From the NCBI RefSeq assembly GCF_032108445.1, contig NZ_CP134876.1, positions 2,294,001-2,358,000 on the forward strand: a DNA stretch of 64,000 nucleotides, in the 5' to 3' direction. Positions 52,289 to 60,506 of the stretch are shown piece after piece. How positions within the stretch are numbered: the stretch's first letter is position 1; every line of letters begins with the position of its first letter. The stretch is from Micromonospora halotolerans. GTDB lineage: Bacteria; Actinomycetota; Actinomycetes; Mycobacteriales; Micromonosporaceae. The notes below the pieces were generated by a model. The model saw only the letters and a program-made list of their open reading frames with translations, made no database searches and was not told where the DNA came from. The translations under genes and the position numbers were made by a program.

Positions 52289-53377
52289 ATGCCACCGACG
52301 GGGGACCCCCTCGCCCGCCACTACCGGCGCCTGCTGCTCGCCTATCCGCGCGCCTACCGGCGGGAGCGCGGCGAGGAGATCCTCGGCCTGCTGCTGGACG
52401 GCGCGCCCGCCGGGCGGACCCGGCCCACCCGGCGCGAGGCGGCCGACCTGGTCCGGGCGGGCCTGCGCTGCCGCCTCGGCCGGCCGGCCAGCCGCACGGT
52501 CGGCGTGTGGGCGGTCCTCACGGCGCTGATCTGCGGGTTGTTCAGCGGCGCGCTGGCCGCCCGGGCCGCCTGGGAGACCTCCCGGCCGCAACCCGGCCGG
52601 GCCGAGTTCGCCGCGGCCTTCGCCGAGGCCTTCCCCGGCCACCGGCTCGGCGAGGACGTGTCGACCGCCCGTGCGCTGTTCGTCATCTACGGCCAGCCGC
52701 TGTCCCGGGCGTCCCTGCGCAGCCTGCTGCTGGGCGACGGTGGCGAATACCAGGAGGGGGTCGCCGGTGGCTCGGCGGCCGGCCCGATGCCGACGTCCGA
52801 GGCGGAGACGCTGGCCACGGCGCAGCGGCGCCTCCGGGACGCCGGCTGGCGGGTGTACGAGCCGACCTCCGAGGTGCTCCAGACCTGCGCCGACCCGCGC
52901 TGCGACCCGGCGAGCCAGCCGGTCGAGACCGTCCTGACGGCCCGCCGGGGTGACACCGTGCTCCGGGCCACCTTCGACGATCCCCGGACCTACAGCTCGT
53001 ACCTCTTCGTGGAACTGCAGCGGGCCGCGCCGCCGGCCGTGCTGCCCGCCGCCGTGCTGGCCGGAGTGGTCGGCGGCGCGCTGGCCTGGCTGGTCTTCGC
53101 CTGGGCGAGCCGGCGCACCGAGCGCCGCCGGCGGGCGCCCCTGCTGCTGGGCATCACCCTGTTCCTCTGGTGGGCGCCCGCGCTGCTCGCCGGCCCGTCG
53201 CTGGCCCGACACCACCTCGACGAGCCGCACCCGAACTGGCACCCGCTCTGGGAGTGGCTCGGTCAGCCGACCCTCTCGCTGTTCTTCCTGCTCGGCCTGG
53301 CCAGCGCGCTGGTCCTGCTGCTCACCGCGCTGACGCCGCGCCGGGACCCGCGCCCGCTGACCGTGCGCCTCGGCTGA
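52289..53377 (+). CDS. PadR-linked membrane protein
   Basis: A 362-residue protein. The N-terminus ARHYRRLLLAYPRAYRRERG is a hallmark of proteins encoded after PadR regulators. There follow one membrane helix (about 72-92), a 140-residue outer domain with two close cysteines (QTCADPRCDP), and four helices in the C-terminal third (about 250-350). Function unknown; possibly a permease-like or stress-sensing membrane protein. RBS GAAGGGG. The last 56 bp overlap the convergent NUDIX gene. Confidence 0.78.
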   Translation: MPPTGDPLARHYRRLLLAYPRAYRRERGEEILGLLLDGAPAGRTRPTRREAADLVRAGLRCRLGRPASRTVGVWAVLTALICGLFSGALAARAAWETSRPQPGRAEFAAAFAEAFPGHRLGEDVSTARALFVIYGQPLSRASLRSLLLGDGGEYQEGVAGGSAAGPMPTSEAETLATAQRRLRDAGWRVYEPTSEVLQTCADPRCDPASQPVETVLTARRGDTVLRATFDDPRTYSSYLFVELQRAAPPAVLPAAVLAGVVGGALAWLVFAWASRRTERRRRAPLLLGITLFLWWAPALLAGPSLARHHLDEPHPNWHPLWEWLGQPTLSLFFLLGLASALVLLLTALTPRRDPRPLTVRLG

Positions 53378-53924
53378 GCTTCGCCAGCATCCGGCGCAGG
53401 TGCGGCTCAACCGTCCCGGGCGCGGCCTCGGCCACCTCGCGCGGCGTCCACCAGCGGACGCCCCGGAACTCCGCCGGGTCGGGAATCAGCTTCTGGTCGC
53501 GGCTGCCCGCCAGCACGTACCAGAGGCTGACGTCGGTGTGCCGCCCCTCCGGCGGGCCCACGGTCTCGGTCACCGTGAGGAAGGCCGGGCGCTCGCCGAG
53601 GGCCGGCGCGAAGACGGCCGGCACGCCCAACTCCTCCAGCATCTCGCGGCGCACAGTCTGCGCGGGGTGCTCGCCCGGCTCGACGTGGCCGCCGCTGGGC
53701 AGCCACATCCCCGCCTTGCGGTGGTCGACCAGCAGCACCGCGCCGTCGGTCTCGTCGCGGAGCAGGAAATAGGCCACCAGGTGCGGTGAGGGGGTGCGCG
53801 GCTTCACCCGGCGGAAGATGTCCTCCGTCGCGGCCAGCCAGGCCAGCGTCGTGGCGCGGTGCCGCGCCTCCTGCTCGTCGCCCGGCGTGAGCGCCTCGAC
53901 CAACGCCCGGATCTCGTCCTGCAC
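53322..53924 (-). CDS. NUDIX hydrolase
   Basis: A 200-residue NUDIX protein. The complete Nudix box GGHVEPGEHPAQTVRREMLE, continuing ELG, lies at about 78-100, with catalytic Glu residues in place. LVAYFLLRDETDGAVLLVDHRKAGMWLPSG in two stretches precedes it. Substrate probably a nucleotide-linked compound; not specified. GTG at 53924. The C-terminal 18 codons overlap the PadR-linked gene on the other strand; an earlier true stop is not available, so the overlap is real. Confidence 0.88.
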   Translation of the reverse strand: MQDEIRALVEALTPGDEQEARHRATTLAWLAATEDIFRRVKPRTPSPHLVAYFLLRDETDGAVLLVDHRKAGMWLPSGGHVEPGEHPAQTVRREMLEELGVPAVFAPALGERPAFLTVTETVGPPEGRHTDVSLWYVLAGSRDQKLIPDPAEFRGVRWWTPREVAEAAPGTVEPHLRRMLAKLSRGARSAGAGPGAASAR

Positions 53925-53955
53925 ATCGCCATGCTGCCAGCGGGGTCCGACAACC

Positions 53956-54849
53956 TCAGGCCGCCGGGGCGGGGTTGGCATCGACCGCGGCGCGGACGAA
54001 CTCGCGTACCCGGGTGGTGGTGTTGCTGGCCAGCCACACCGGACCGCGCCGGATCGGCGGCGCGTCGTGGATCGGCACGTACGCCAGGTCCGGGCGGGCG
54101 TGGTAGTGCCTGGTCTGCTCACCCACCGGCAGCACCCCGCGCCCCATCGCGACCAGGGCCAGCATCTCGGAGAACGAGTTGCCGGCCGGGCCCCGCGGCA
54201 CCGGCCGCCCCGACGGGGTGCGGTCCGGGGTGCGGTCCCGCTTGAAGGCGGCCGAGGTCACCGCCGGGTACTGCACCACCGGATGGTCGGCCAGCGCCTC
54301 CAGCGACACCGACTCCGCACTCGCCAGCGGATGGTCCGCGGCCACCGCGAGCACCCGGGCCTCGTGCAGCAGCGCCGGGCCGTTCGCCATGCCGTCGAAG
54401 GGGTACGCGGCGATCAGCACGTCGAGCGTGCCGTCCCGCAGGCTCGACCGGGTGGTGGCGAGCGGGGCCTCGTGGACGTGCACCACGCAGTCCGGATGGC
54501 GCTCGGTGAACAGGGTGACCGCCCGGAGCAGCACCGGGGCGGTCGACTCACCGACGTACGCCACCCGCAGCTCGCCGGTGAGCCCGCGCCCGGCGTCGAC
54601 GGCGCGCTGGACCGCTTCCTCCATGCCGGCGACGAGCGGACGCAGGTCGTCGGCGAGGCGGGCGCCGATCGGAGTGAGCCGGACCACCCGGCTGGTCCGC
54701 TCGAAGAGCGGCGCGCCGATCCGGCGTTCCAGCTTCCGCACCACGTGGCTGATCCGCCCGGTGGTCACCCGCAGCCGCTCGGCGGTACGCCCGAAGTGCA
54801 GCTCCTCGGCGAGGGTCAGGAACGTCTCGACCTCGTACCGCTCCAGCAC
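53956..54849 (-). CDS. LysR-family transcriptional regulator
   Basis: A 297-residue LysR-type regulator. N-terminal helix-turn-helix (about 3-62: YEVETFLTLAEELHFGRTAERL in two parts, TGRISHVVRKLERRIGAPLF) and an effector domain (about 90-290: LTGELRVAYVGEST, HPDCVVHVHEAP, VLIAAYPFDG, and MLALVAMGRGVLPV). It is divergent from the two-gene unit at 54965, with 115 bp between, the usual place for its target promoter. Confidence 0.9.
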   Translation of the reverse strand: MLERYEVETFLTLAEELHFGRTAERLRVTTGRISHVVRKLERRIGAPLFERTSRVVRLTPIGARLADDLRPLVAGMEEAVQRAVDAGRGLTGELRVAYVGESTAPVLLRAVTLFTERHPDCVVHVHEAPLATTRSSLRDGTLDVLIAAYPFDGMANGPALLHEARVLAVAADHPLASAESVSLEALADHPVVQYPAVTSAAFKRDRTPDRTPSGRPVPRGPAGNSFSEMLALVAMGRGVLPVGEQTRHYHARPDLAYVPIHDAPPIRRGPVWLASNTTTRVREFVRAAVDANPAPAA

Positions 54850-54964
54850 CGCCAGCCCCCACCGTTGAATCCCGGTCAACGATCGTAGCCCGATCGCGTC
54901 TTGGTCCGGATGGCGCCGCGGACGAGGGTTGACGGTGTTCCCGACACACCCAGGAGGACCACTC

Positions 54965-55321
54965 ATGGATCCCGTCACCACCTACCTGACCGGCCTCGAC
55001 GCGCCGCTGCGCGAGACCGGCGAGAAGCTGCGTTCCGTCATCGAGGCCGCGCTGCCGGAGGCCACCGGCGCCATGTGGCACGGCCACCCCGTCTGGGGGC
55101 TCGGCGACCGGCCCGGCAAGACCCCGGTCTGCCTGGTCAAGGCGTACCCGGCGTACGTCACCTTCGGGCTGTGGCGGGGGCAGGACGTCGCGGACGGCTC
55201 CGGGCGGCTCGTCCCGGGCGCGCGCCGGATGGCGTCGATCAAGCTGCGCGCCGTCGACGAGATCGACCCGGAGCTGTTCACCGGCTGGCTGCGCGGCGCG
55301 TACGCGCTGGAGACCCGGTGA
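54965..55321 (+). CDS. DUF1801-domain protein
   Basis: A 118-residue protein of the YdhG/DUF1801 type: LRETGEKLRSVIEAALPEAT, GAMWHGHPVWGLGDRPGK, VCLVKAYPAYVTFGLWRG and SIKLRAVDEIDPELFTGWLR. Function unknown; the fold resembles iron-chaperone frataxin-like proteins in some members. The ATG has CAGGAGG upstream. It is divergent from the LysR gene and coupled by GTGA to the VOC gene after it. Confidence 0.88.
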   Translation: MDPVTTYLTGLDAPLRETGEKLRSVIEAALPEATGAMWHGHPVWGLGDRPGKTPVCLVKAYPAYVTFGLWRGQDVADGSGRLVPGARRMASIKLRAVDEIDPELFTGWLRGAYALETR

Positions 55322-55704
55322 GCGCCGTGCGGGTGACCGGCTTCGACCACCTGGTCCTCGCCGTCACCGACGTCGAACGGTCCCTGCAGTTCTACTGCGG
55401 CACCCTCGGCCTGGCGCCGGTGCGCGTCGACCGCTGGCGGGCCGGCGAGGTGCCCTTCCCGTCGGTACGCGTCAACGCCGACACCATCATCGACCTGGTC
55501 CGTGGCGAACCGGACGGGTCGAACGTGGACCACTTCTGCCTGGTGGTCGAGCCGCTCGACTGGACCGAGGTGGTCGACTCCGGCGTGTTCACGGTGCTGA
55601 CCGGGCCGGTGCCGCGCTTCGGCGCGCGGGGCACGGCCACCTCGATCTACGTCCGCGACCCGGACGGCAACACCGTCGAGCTGCGCTGGTATCCGGGGTC
55701 TTGA
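55318..55704 (+). CDS. VOC-family (glyoxalase/dioxygenase-like) protein
   Basis: A 128-residue vicinal-oxygen-chelate protein. The metal-site His in TGFDHLVLAVTDVERSLQFY, the second in VDHFCLVVEPLDW, and the Glu in VRDPDGNTVELRWYPG fit a VOC domain that binds a divalent metal. Substrate unknown. Begins with GTG inside the DUF1801 stop codon. Confidence 0.9.
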   Translation: MSAVRVTGFDHLVLAVTDVERSLQFYCGTLGLAPVRVDRWRAGEVPFPSVRVNADTIIDLVRGEPDGSNVDHFCLVVEPLDWTEVVDSGVFTVLTGPVPRFGARGTATSIYVRDPDGNTVELRWYPGS

Positions 55705-55771
55705 CTTCCAGTTCGCTCGAAGCCGCAGAGTGACAACCGGCAGAAGCACGACGCGGACCGGGGAGCGGATC

Positions 55772-56770
55772 ATGAAGCGCACGTTGGGGCGGAGCGGCAT
55801 CGAGGTCAGCGCGCTGGGCATGGGCTGCTGGGCGATCGGCGGCCCGTACGCCGGTGGCACCAACCAGTACGGCTGGGGCCGGGTCGACGACGACGAGTCG
55901 ACCCGGTCCGTTCGCCAAGCCCTCGAACTCGGCGTCACCTTCTTCGACACGGCGAGCAGCTACGGCGCCGGGCACAGCGAGGTGGTGCTCGGCAGGGCGC
56001 TCGGCGCCGACCGGGACCGGGTGGTGATCGCCACGAAGTGGGGGTTCACGTTCGACGAGCGGACCCGGGAGGCGCTCGGCACGGACAGCAGCGTCGCGTA
56101 CCTGCGCAGTTGTCTGGACGGCTCGCTGCGGCGGCTGGGGACCGACCACGTCGACCTCTACCAGCTCCATCTCGGCGACCTGCCGGTCGCCGAGGCTTTG
56201 GACCTCGTCGCCCCGCTGGAGGACCTGGTCACCGCCGGCAAGATCCGGGCGTACGGCTGGAGCACCGACGACCCGGAACGCGCCGCGGCCTTCGCCGACG
56301 CGGGCCCGCACTGCACGGCCGTGCAGCATGACATGTCGGTGCTGGCCGACCGGCCCGCGATGATCGAGCTGTGCGAACGGGCCGGCCTGGCCAGCATCAA
56401 CCGGGGGCCGCTCGCCATGGGCCTGCTCAGCGGCAAGTACGCCGACGGCCGCACGGTGCCCCGGGACGACGTCCGCTCGCAGAGCTACGACTGGATGACG
56501 TACTTCCGTGACGGCGCCGGGGCGCCCGAGTGGCTGGCCCGGGTGGAGGTGCTGCGGGAGGTGTTCGCCACCGGCGGTCGTACGCCGACGCAGGGCGCGC
56601 TGGCCTGGCTCTGGGCCCGCAGCGGGGCCACCGTCCCGATCCCCGGTTTCCGCACCGTCGCCCAGGTCGAGCAGAACGCTGCCGCGCTCGCCCAGGGCCC
56701 GCTGCGGCCGGACGAGTTCGCCGCCGTGGAGGAGCTGCTGGCCGACCTGCGGGTTGCTAGCGTCGCCTGA
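55772..56770 (+). CDS. Aldo/keto reductase
   Basis: A 332-residue NADPH-dependent aldo/keto reductase with a TIM barrel. Catalytic tetrad: Asp in VTFFDTASSYGAGHSE, the following Tyr, Lys in VVIATKWGFTF, and His in DLYQLHLGDLP. C-terminal cofactor-binding motif PIPGFRTVAQVEQN. Substrate unknown. RBS GGGGAG. Its stop overlaps the next gene's start by one base. Confidence 0.92.
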   Translation: MKRTLGRSGIEVSALGMGCWAIGGPYAGGTNQYGWGRVDDDESTRSVRQALELGVTFFDTASSYGAGHSEVVLGRALGADRDRVVIATKWGFTFDERTREALGTDSSVAYLRSCLDGSLRRLGTDHVDLYQLHLGDLPVAEALDLVAPLEDLVTAGKIRAYGWSTDDPERAAAFADAGPHCTAVQHDMSVLADRPAMIELCERAGLASINRGPLAMGLLSGKYADGRTVPRDDVRSQSYDWMTYFRDGAGAPEWLARVEVLREVFATGGRTPTQGALAWLWARSGATVPIPGFRTVAQVEQNAAALAQGPLRPDEFAAVEELLADLRVASVA

Positions 56771-57258
56771 TGCCCGCACTCGAACGGCTCGCCGTCCGCC
56801 ACGCTCCGGCCCTGCTCCGCTTCGAGCAGGTGAACCGGGCGTACTTCGCCCGGTTCGTGGCGGACCGCGGCGACGACTACTTCGCCGAGTTCGACGACCG
56901 GCTCGCGGGGCTGCTGGCGGAGCAGGACGCCGGGGAGTGCCACTTTCACGTGCTCGTCGACGGCGAGGACGGCACGGTGCTGGGCCGGTTCAACCTGGTC
57001 GACGTCGCCGACGGCGGCGCCGAGCTGGGCTACCGGATGGCCGAGCGGGCCAGCGGACGCGGCCTGGCCCAGGAGGGTGTCCGCCGGGTCTGCGCGCTGG
57101 CCCGCGACGAGTACGGGCTGCGCCGGCTGGTCGCCTCGGCGGCGCTGGCGAACCCGGCCTCCCTGGCGGTGCTCCGGCGGACCGGGTTCGTGCCGGTCGA
57201 GGAGGTCCTGCTCCACGGCAAGCCCTCCCTCCGGCACGTCCTCGACCTCACGAGCTGA
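56770..57258 (+). CDS. GNAT-family N-acetyltransferase (RimJ/RimL-like)
   Basis: A 162-residue acetyltransferase: FHVLVDGEDGTVLGRFNLVDV, AELGYRMAERASGRGLAQEG containing the acetyl-CoA pyrophosphate loop, and LVASAALANPASLAVLRRTGF. Of the RimJ-like type that acetylates protein N-termini or small amines; target unknown. ATG overlaps the aldo/keto reductase stop (TGATG). Confidence 0.9.
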   Translation: MPALERLAVRHAPALLRFEQVNRAYFARFVADRGDDYFAEFDDRLAGLLAEQDAGECHFHVLVDGEDGTVLGRFNLVDVADGGAELGYRMAERASGRGLAQEGVRRVCALARDEYGLRRLVASAALANPASLAVLRRTGFVPVEEVLLHGKPSLRHVLDLTS

Positions 57259-57300
57259 CCAGGCCTGCCCGGTCTGGCGTCGGCGGCTACCGTCACCGGG

Positions 57301-57447
57301 GTGATCGAGGAGCTGACTCGGCGCTATCTGCACGCGGTGGACCAGGCGCTGCCCGGGTACGTGTGCGGCCTCTACGTCGTCGGGTCCGCAGCCTGCGACA
57401 GCGTCATCGCGGTTGCCGACGACGCCTGGCGTCGCTTCGGCGGCTGA
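57301..57447 (+). pseudogene. Collapsed nucleotidyltransferase gene (internal deletion)
   Basis: A GTG start opens 48 codons: MIEELTRRYLHAVDQALPGY, then VCGLYVVGSAACDSVIAV and ADDAWRRFGG. The first 35 residues look like the N-terminus of an aminoglycoside-adenylyltransferase-like (DUF4111-type) nucleotidyltransferase up to its GS motif (YVVGSAA), after which the catalytic DxD region should follow. Instead the frame passes directly to what looks like a C-terminal tail. About 200 codons are missing. The deletion keeps the frame, so a short peptide could still be made. Confidence 0.62.
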
Positions 57448-57474
57448 CCCCGCACTCCGTCATCGTCCCGCCGG

Positions 57475-58125
57475 TCAGCGCCGCCGCACCGGCATCCCGT
57501 AGATCCCTGCGTCGCCGACCTGTGCGCCGTCGACCAGCATCGGGTTGAGGCTCCACCGGGCCGCCAGCTCGAGCACGTCGTGTTCGTTGGGCGCCGACTC
57601 GTACCAGGCGTCCCAGTCCTCCTCCTGCCAGTCCCGCCAGTTGTCCCCCCAGCCCCGGAGGCCCTTGCCGACCTCGCGCTCGGCCGGCGTGACGTCACCG
57701 ATGAACAGCGGGACGTTGCCGTCAAAGGTGGCGAACACCCGCAGGACCACCCCGTCGACCGCGTGCGCCCACCCGTGAGAGGACCATCCCCGCTCGTTGA
57801 CGAAGAACTGGACCTCACCCAGCCGCACGCTCAGGGCCGCCAACGACTCGGGGAACCGCGGATCGGCGGCGCTGTAGTCGAGCGGCGTGAGATCGCGTCG
57901 GCCGTGCGCCAGGGTCCACCCGTCCACGGGACCGGCCACGAACACGCCGGAGACGTACGCGCGGTCGACGCCCTCGTCCCAGGAGAGACGCTCGCGGTCG
58001 GCCAACCGCAGCACGTCGGCGACCTCCTCCGGGCTCCGCTCCCGCACGGCGAGCCACGTGGTCTTGAAACCAAACCCCATGCGGCTCATCATCGCGTCGA
58101 CAGACCACCGGCGACACTCCGCCAT
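57475..58125 (-). CDS. Conserved protein of unknown function
   Basis: A 216-residue soluble protein, not named. It has FGFKTTWLAVRERSPEEVAD near the N-terminus, DRAYVSGVFVAGPVDGWTLAHG, an aromatic-rich core (RGWSSHGWAHAVDG, VLRVFATFDGNVPLFIGDVT) and a Trp-rich acidic stretch (RDWQEEDWDAWYES). From memory, related proteins are common in Streptomyces, where they are also uncharacterised. The ATG at 58125 is chosen for its GGAGA site; ATG at 58080 is possible. It is divergent from the sulfotransferase gene. Confidence 0.72.
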   Translation of the reverse strand: MAECRRWSVDAMMSRMGFGFKTTWLAVRERSPEEVADVLRLADRERLSWDEGVDRAYVSGVFVAGPVDGWTLAHGRRDLTPLDYSAADPRFPESLAALSVRLGEVQFFVNERGWSSHGWAHAVDGVVLRVFATFDGNVPLFIGDVTPAEREVGKGLRGWGDNWRDWQEEDWDAWYESAPNEHDVLELAARWSLNPMLVDGAQVGDAGIYGMPVRRR

Positions 58126-58242
58126 CCGGTCGTCTCCAAGGCCAGGAACGCGGCCGGGAGGCGCAGCGGCGACGGCGACAGCAGTGGGTGAAAGGGATAA
58201 ATGGCTTGCACAGGCGCCGCAATGAGAGTTTGACTGCTCGCC

Positions 58243-59199
58243 ATGCCTTCCCCCTCACCGATCTTTGTTGCGGGAACGGGTCGTTCGGGAACGTCACGGA
58301 TCGCCGACATCATCGGCGAACATCCGCTGATCCATCGGATTCCCATGGAGACCAAGTTCCTCGTCGACCCGGGTGGCCTGCGGGACCTGGCCGACGCGCT
58401 CACCTATCGATACGACCCCACCGTCGGTGAGGACGCCCTGCAACGGCTGAGCGACTTCCTCACCGTACGAGTACCCGGCCGGCGCGACGATCGCGGCAAG
58501 ACCGTTCCCGAGCTGGTCGGCGAGCGGCGCTACCGGGACGCGGTGCAACGGCTCTGGCCGCAGTTGATCGCGTACACGTACGACGAACCCGCGCCCGCGG
58601 AGGGCTTCGGGAACGCCGACCGGCCCGCCGGGCCGTTCGCGCCGCTGAGCCGCCGGCGGGTACTTCCCAGGTATTTCAGCGACCGGGCCGAACTGCTCGG
58701 AATCCTGCGGGGCCTGATCGACACCCTGTTCGGCGGAGCAGCCGCCGACGCGGGCAAGCCGACCTGGTGCGAGAAGACACCGTTCAACCTGCTGTGCATG
58801 GAGTTCCTCTGGGAACTGGTCCCCGAAGCGACCATCGTGCACATCAAGCGTCACCCGGTCTCAGTGCTCGCGTCCCACCTGGCCCAGCCATGGGCGCCGC
58901 CCACCGTCGACGGTGCGCTCGCCTACCTCAAGCCGGTCTACCACCGATGGCTCACCTGGAGGAACACGGTCGACCTGACGGACAGGCGATACATCGAGGT
59001 GAAAGCGGAAGATCTCGCGGCCGACTGGCCCGGGCAGCGCCGCGCCCTGTTCGAACGGCTCGGCGTCGACGACTTCGCCACCGTTTCAACGTTCCAGTCG
59101 CACAAGCTGGCGTACCGCAACGATCAGTTCGACGACGAAACCCGCGAGTTCATCGAAGAAGCACTCGGCAAGGTCATCCCGGCCATGGGATATGAGTGA
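58243..59199 (+). CDS. Sulfotransferase family protein
   Basis: A 318-residue protein with the PAPS-binding loop FVAGTGRSGTSRIADIIGEH (GTGRSGTS at 11-18), the WCEKTPFN motif, and the 3'-phosphate-binding region IVHIKRHPVSVLASHLA. The family transfers a sulfuryl group from PAPS to a hydroxyl or amine; acceptor unknown, perhaps a glycan or metabolite. Base composition is less GC-extreme than the resident genes before it, and it lies at the start of the accessory zone, which suggests horizontal acquisition. Confidence 0.88.
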   Translation: MPSPSPIFVAGTGRSGTSRIADIIGEHPLIHRIPMETKFLVDPGGLRDLADALTYRYDPTVGEDALQRLSDFLTVRVPGRRDDRGKTVPELVGERRYRDAVQRLWPQLIAYTYDEPAPAEGFGNADRPAGPFAPLSRRRVLPRYFSDRAELLGILRGLIDTLFGGAAADAGKPTWCEKTPFNLLCMEFLWELVPEATIVHIKRHPVSVLASHLAQPWAPPTVDGALAYLKPVYHRWLTWRNTVDLTDRRYIEVKAEDLAADWPGQRRALFERLGVDDFATVSTFQSHKLAYRNDQFDDETREFIEEALGKVIPAMGYE

Positions 59200-59255
59200 C
59201 GGCTCCCGCTCCACCTTGACGACCGTTGCAGTGTCGGCGCCGGCCCTGTACTCGT

Positions 59256-60188
59256 CTAGGGCTGGACGTCGTTGGAAAGATTGATACGGATCTCCGTGTT
59301 GCGGTATCCGGCGCGACCGAAAGCTGCTGCCATCGGCGCGTTGCCCATGTCGGTGGTGGCGGTGATGCGCGACTCCCCGTTGGCCGCGTGAAGGCGGGTG
59401 ATCTCGGCGAGCACCTCGTCCACGTAGCCGCGCCCGCGGAACTCCGGCACCACCCCGAGATAGCCGACGTTCACGTTGTACGGGGTTGCGGAGGGAATCC
59501 CCATGCCCGCCACCTCGCCCTCGCGCGTGTAGGCGATCCGCCACCACTCCCGCTTGCCCGGCGCACCGAGATAGAAGTCCATTTCTTCGCGCGCGGTCGC
59601 GTCCACGCCCTTGGCGGCCAGGTTCGCACGGGTCTGGGCGTCCAGGCTGCCCTCGGCGATTCTCCTGAACACCGCGAGGAACTCCTCGTCGGAGGCCTCG
59701 GCGAACCGCAGCCGGCTGGCCGCGGGGGGCACCCCGTCGGCGGGTGCCCACTCGAACTGCAGCCGCTCCACCTCCCGCGTGAGGCCCGCCGCGTGCGCCG
59801 CCGCCCGCCGCCACTCCACGGCCGCCGAGGTGGCCGGATCGTCGCGCCAGCCACCGGCGACCTTGATCGCGTACTGCACCGGCTCCGGGAACCCGGCCAG
59901 CGCGGCCCTGATCAGTTCGGCGGCGACGGTGGCACGGTCGCCCACGGCAGGATTGACGTCGAGGCAGTCGAGCGCGACCGGATGTGCGCTGCCCTTCGGC
60001 CCCCACCACAACGCCCGTCCCACGACCTGGCCGTCGCGCTCGGCGATCCAAGTCCATTCCGCCCGGTACATGTCGTCGGCCAGTTCGGCCAGGTAACGGT
60101 CGGCGCTGATCCACCCGACGGGCTCGGTCACGATCCACGAGGTCACGCGGTCGAGTTCTGCGGGGGCGGCAGCGCGGTAGAAGATCAC
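59256..60188 (-). CDS. Two-domain GNAT acetyltransferase
   Basis: A 310-residue protein with two GNAT-like halves. The first (1-140) keeps AEWTWIAERDGQVVGRALWWG but no clear CoA loop; the second (about 165-310) has VAGMGIPSATPYNVNVGYLG, VVPEFRGRGYVDEVLAEITR with the acetyl-CoA loop, and TDMGNAPMAAAFGRAGYR. Such tandem proteins resemble mycothiol synthase-type architecture, though identity is not shown. GTG at 60188. Confidence 0.85.
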   Translation of the reverse strand: MIFYRAAAPAELDRVTSWIVTEPVGWISADRYLAELADDMYRAEWTWIAERDGQVVGRALWWGPKGSAHPVALDCLDVNPAVGDRATVAAELIRAALAGFPEPVQYAIKVAGGWRDDPATSAAVEWRRAAAHAAGLTREVERLQFEWAPADGVPPAASRLRFAEASDEEFLAVFRRIAEGSLDAQTRANLAAKGVDATAREEMDFYLGAPGKREWWRIAYTREGEVAGMGIPSATPYNVNVGYLGVVPEFRGRGYVDEVLAEITRLHAANGESRITATTDMGNAPMAAAFGRAGYRNTEIRINLSNDVQP

Positions 60189-60506
60189 CTGCAGAGACTA
60201 GTGCAGCTCCGCACCCTGATTCGCAGGCCGTGGCAACCTGAACAAGCGGTCAGCTCGCCGCGGTCGGGCGCACCCAATGTTGACTGGTGGTGACCGCTGC
60301 GCCGGGCACGCAGCGGGCACGGCGGCCGCTTCGGGGCGAAGGAAGGATCGCCCGGTCGATGAGCTGTGTGAGCAGCGGTGAGCGCGCGGTCCGACGGCGT
60401 CGACGAGGTCGTCAAGCGCCGCTCCGGCACCTGATTCGGCAAGGCACTCGGAGGCGTTGCCGCCGGGCCCGCCCTGCTCGGGCGGGCCCGGCGCTTCCTG
60501 GAGCAG
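60189..60506. other. Intergenic region with no recognised gene
   Basis: 318 bp between two minus-strand genes. Apart from the terminator at 60462-60492 I see no coding signal; short frames on either strand lack a start site and have biased, non-protein composition. It should include the promoter of the GNAT gene. Confidence 0.5.
60462..60492 (-). terminator. Terminator of the sigma-factor operon
   Basis: Perfect 13-bp stem (60462-60474 with 60480-60492) and 5-base loop, 14 bases past the stop of the gene at 60507-61781 in its direction. Confidence 0.8.
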
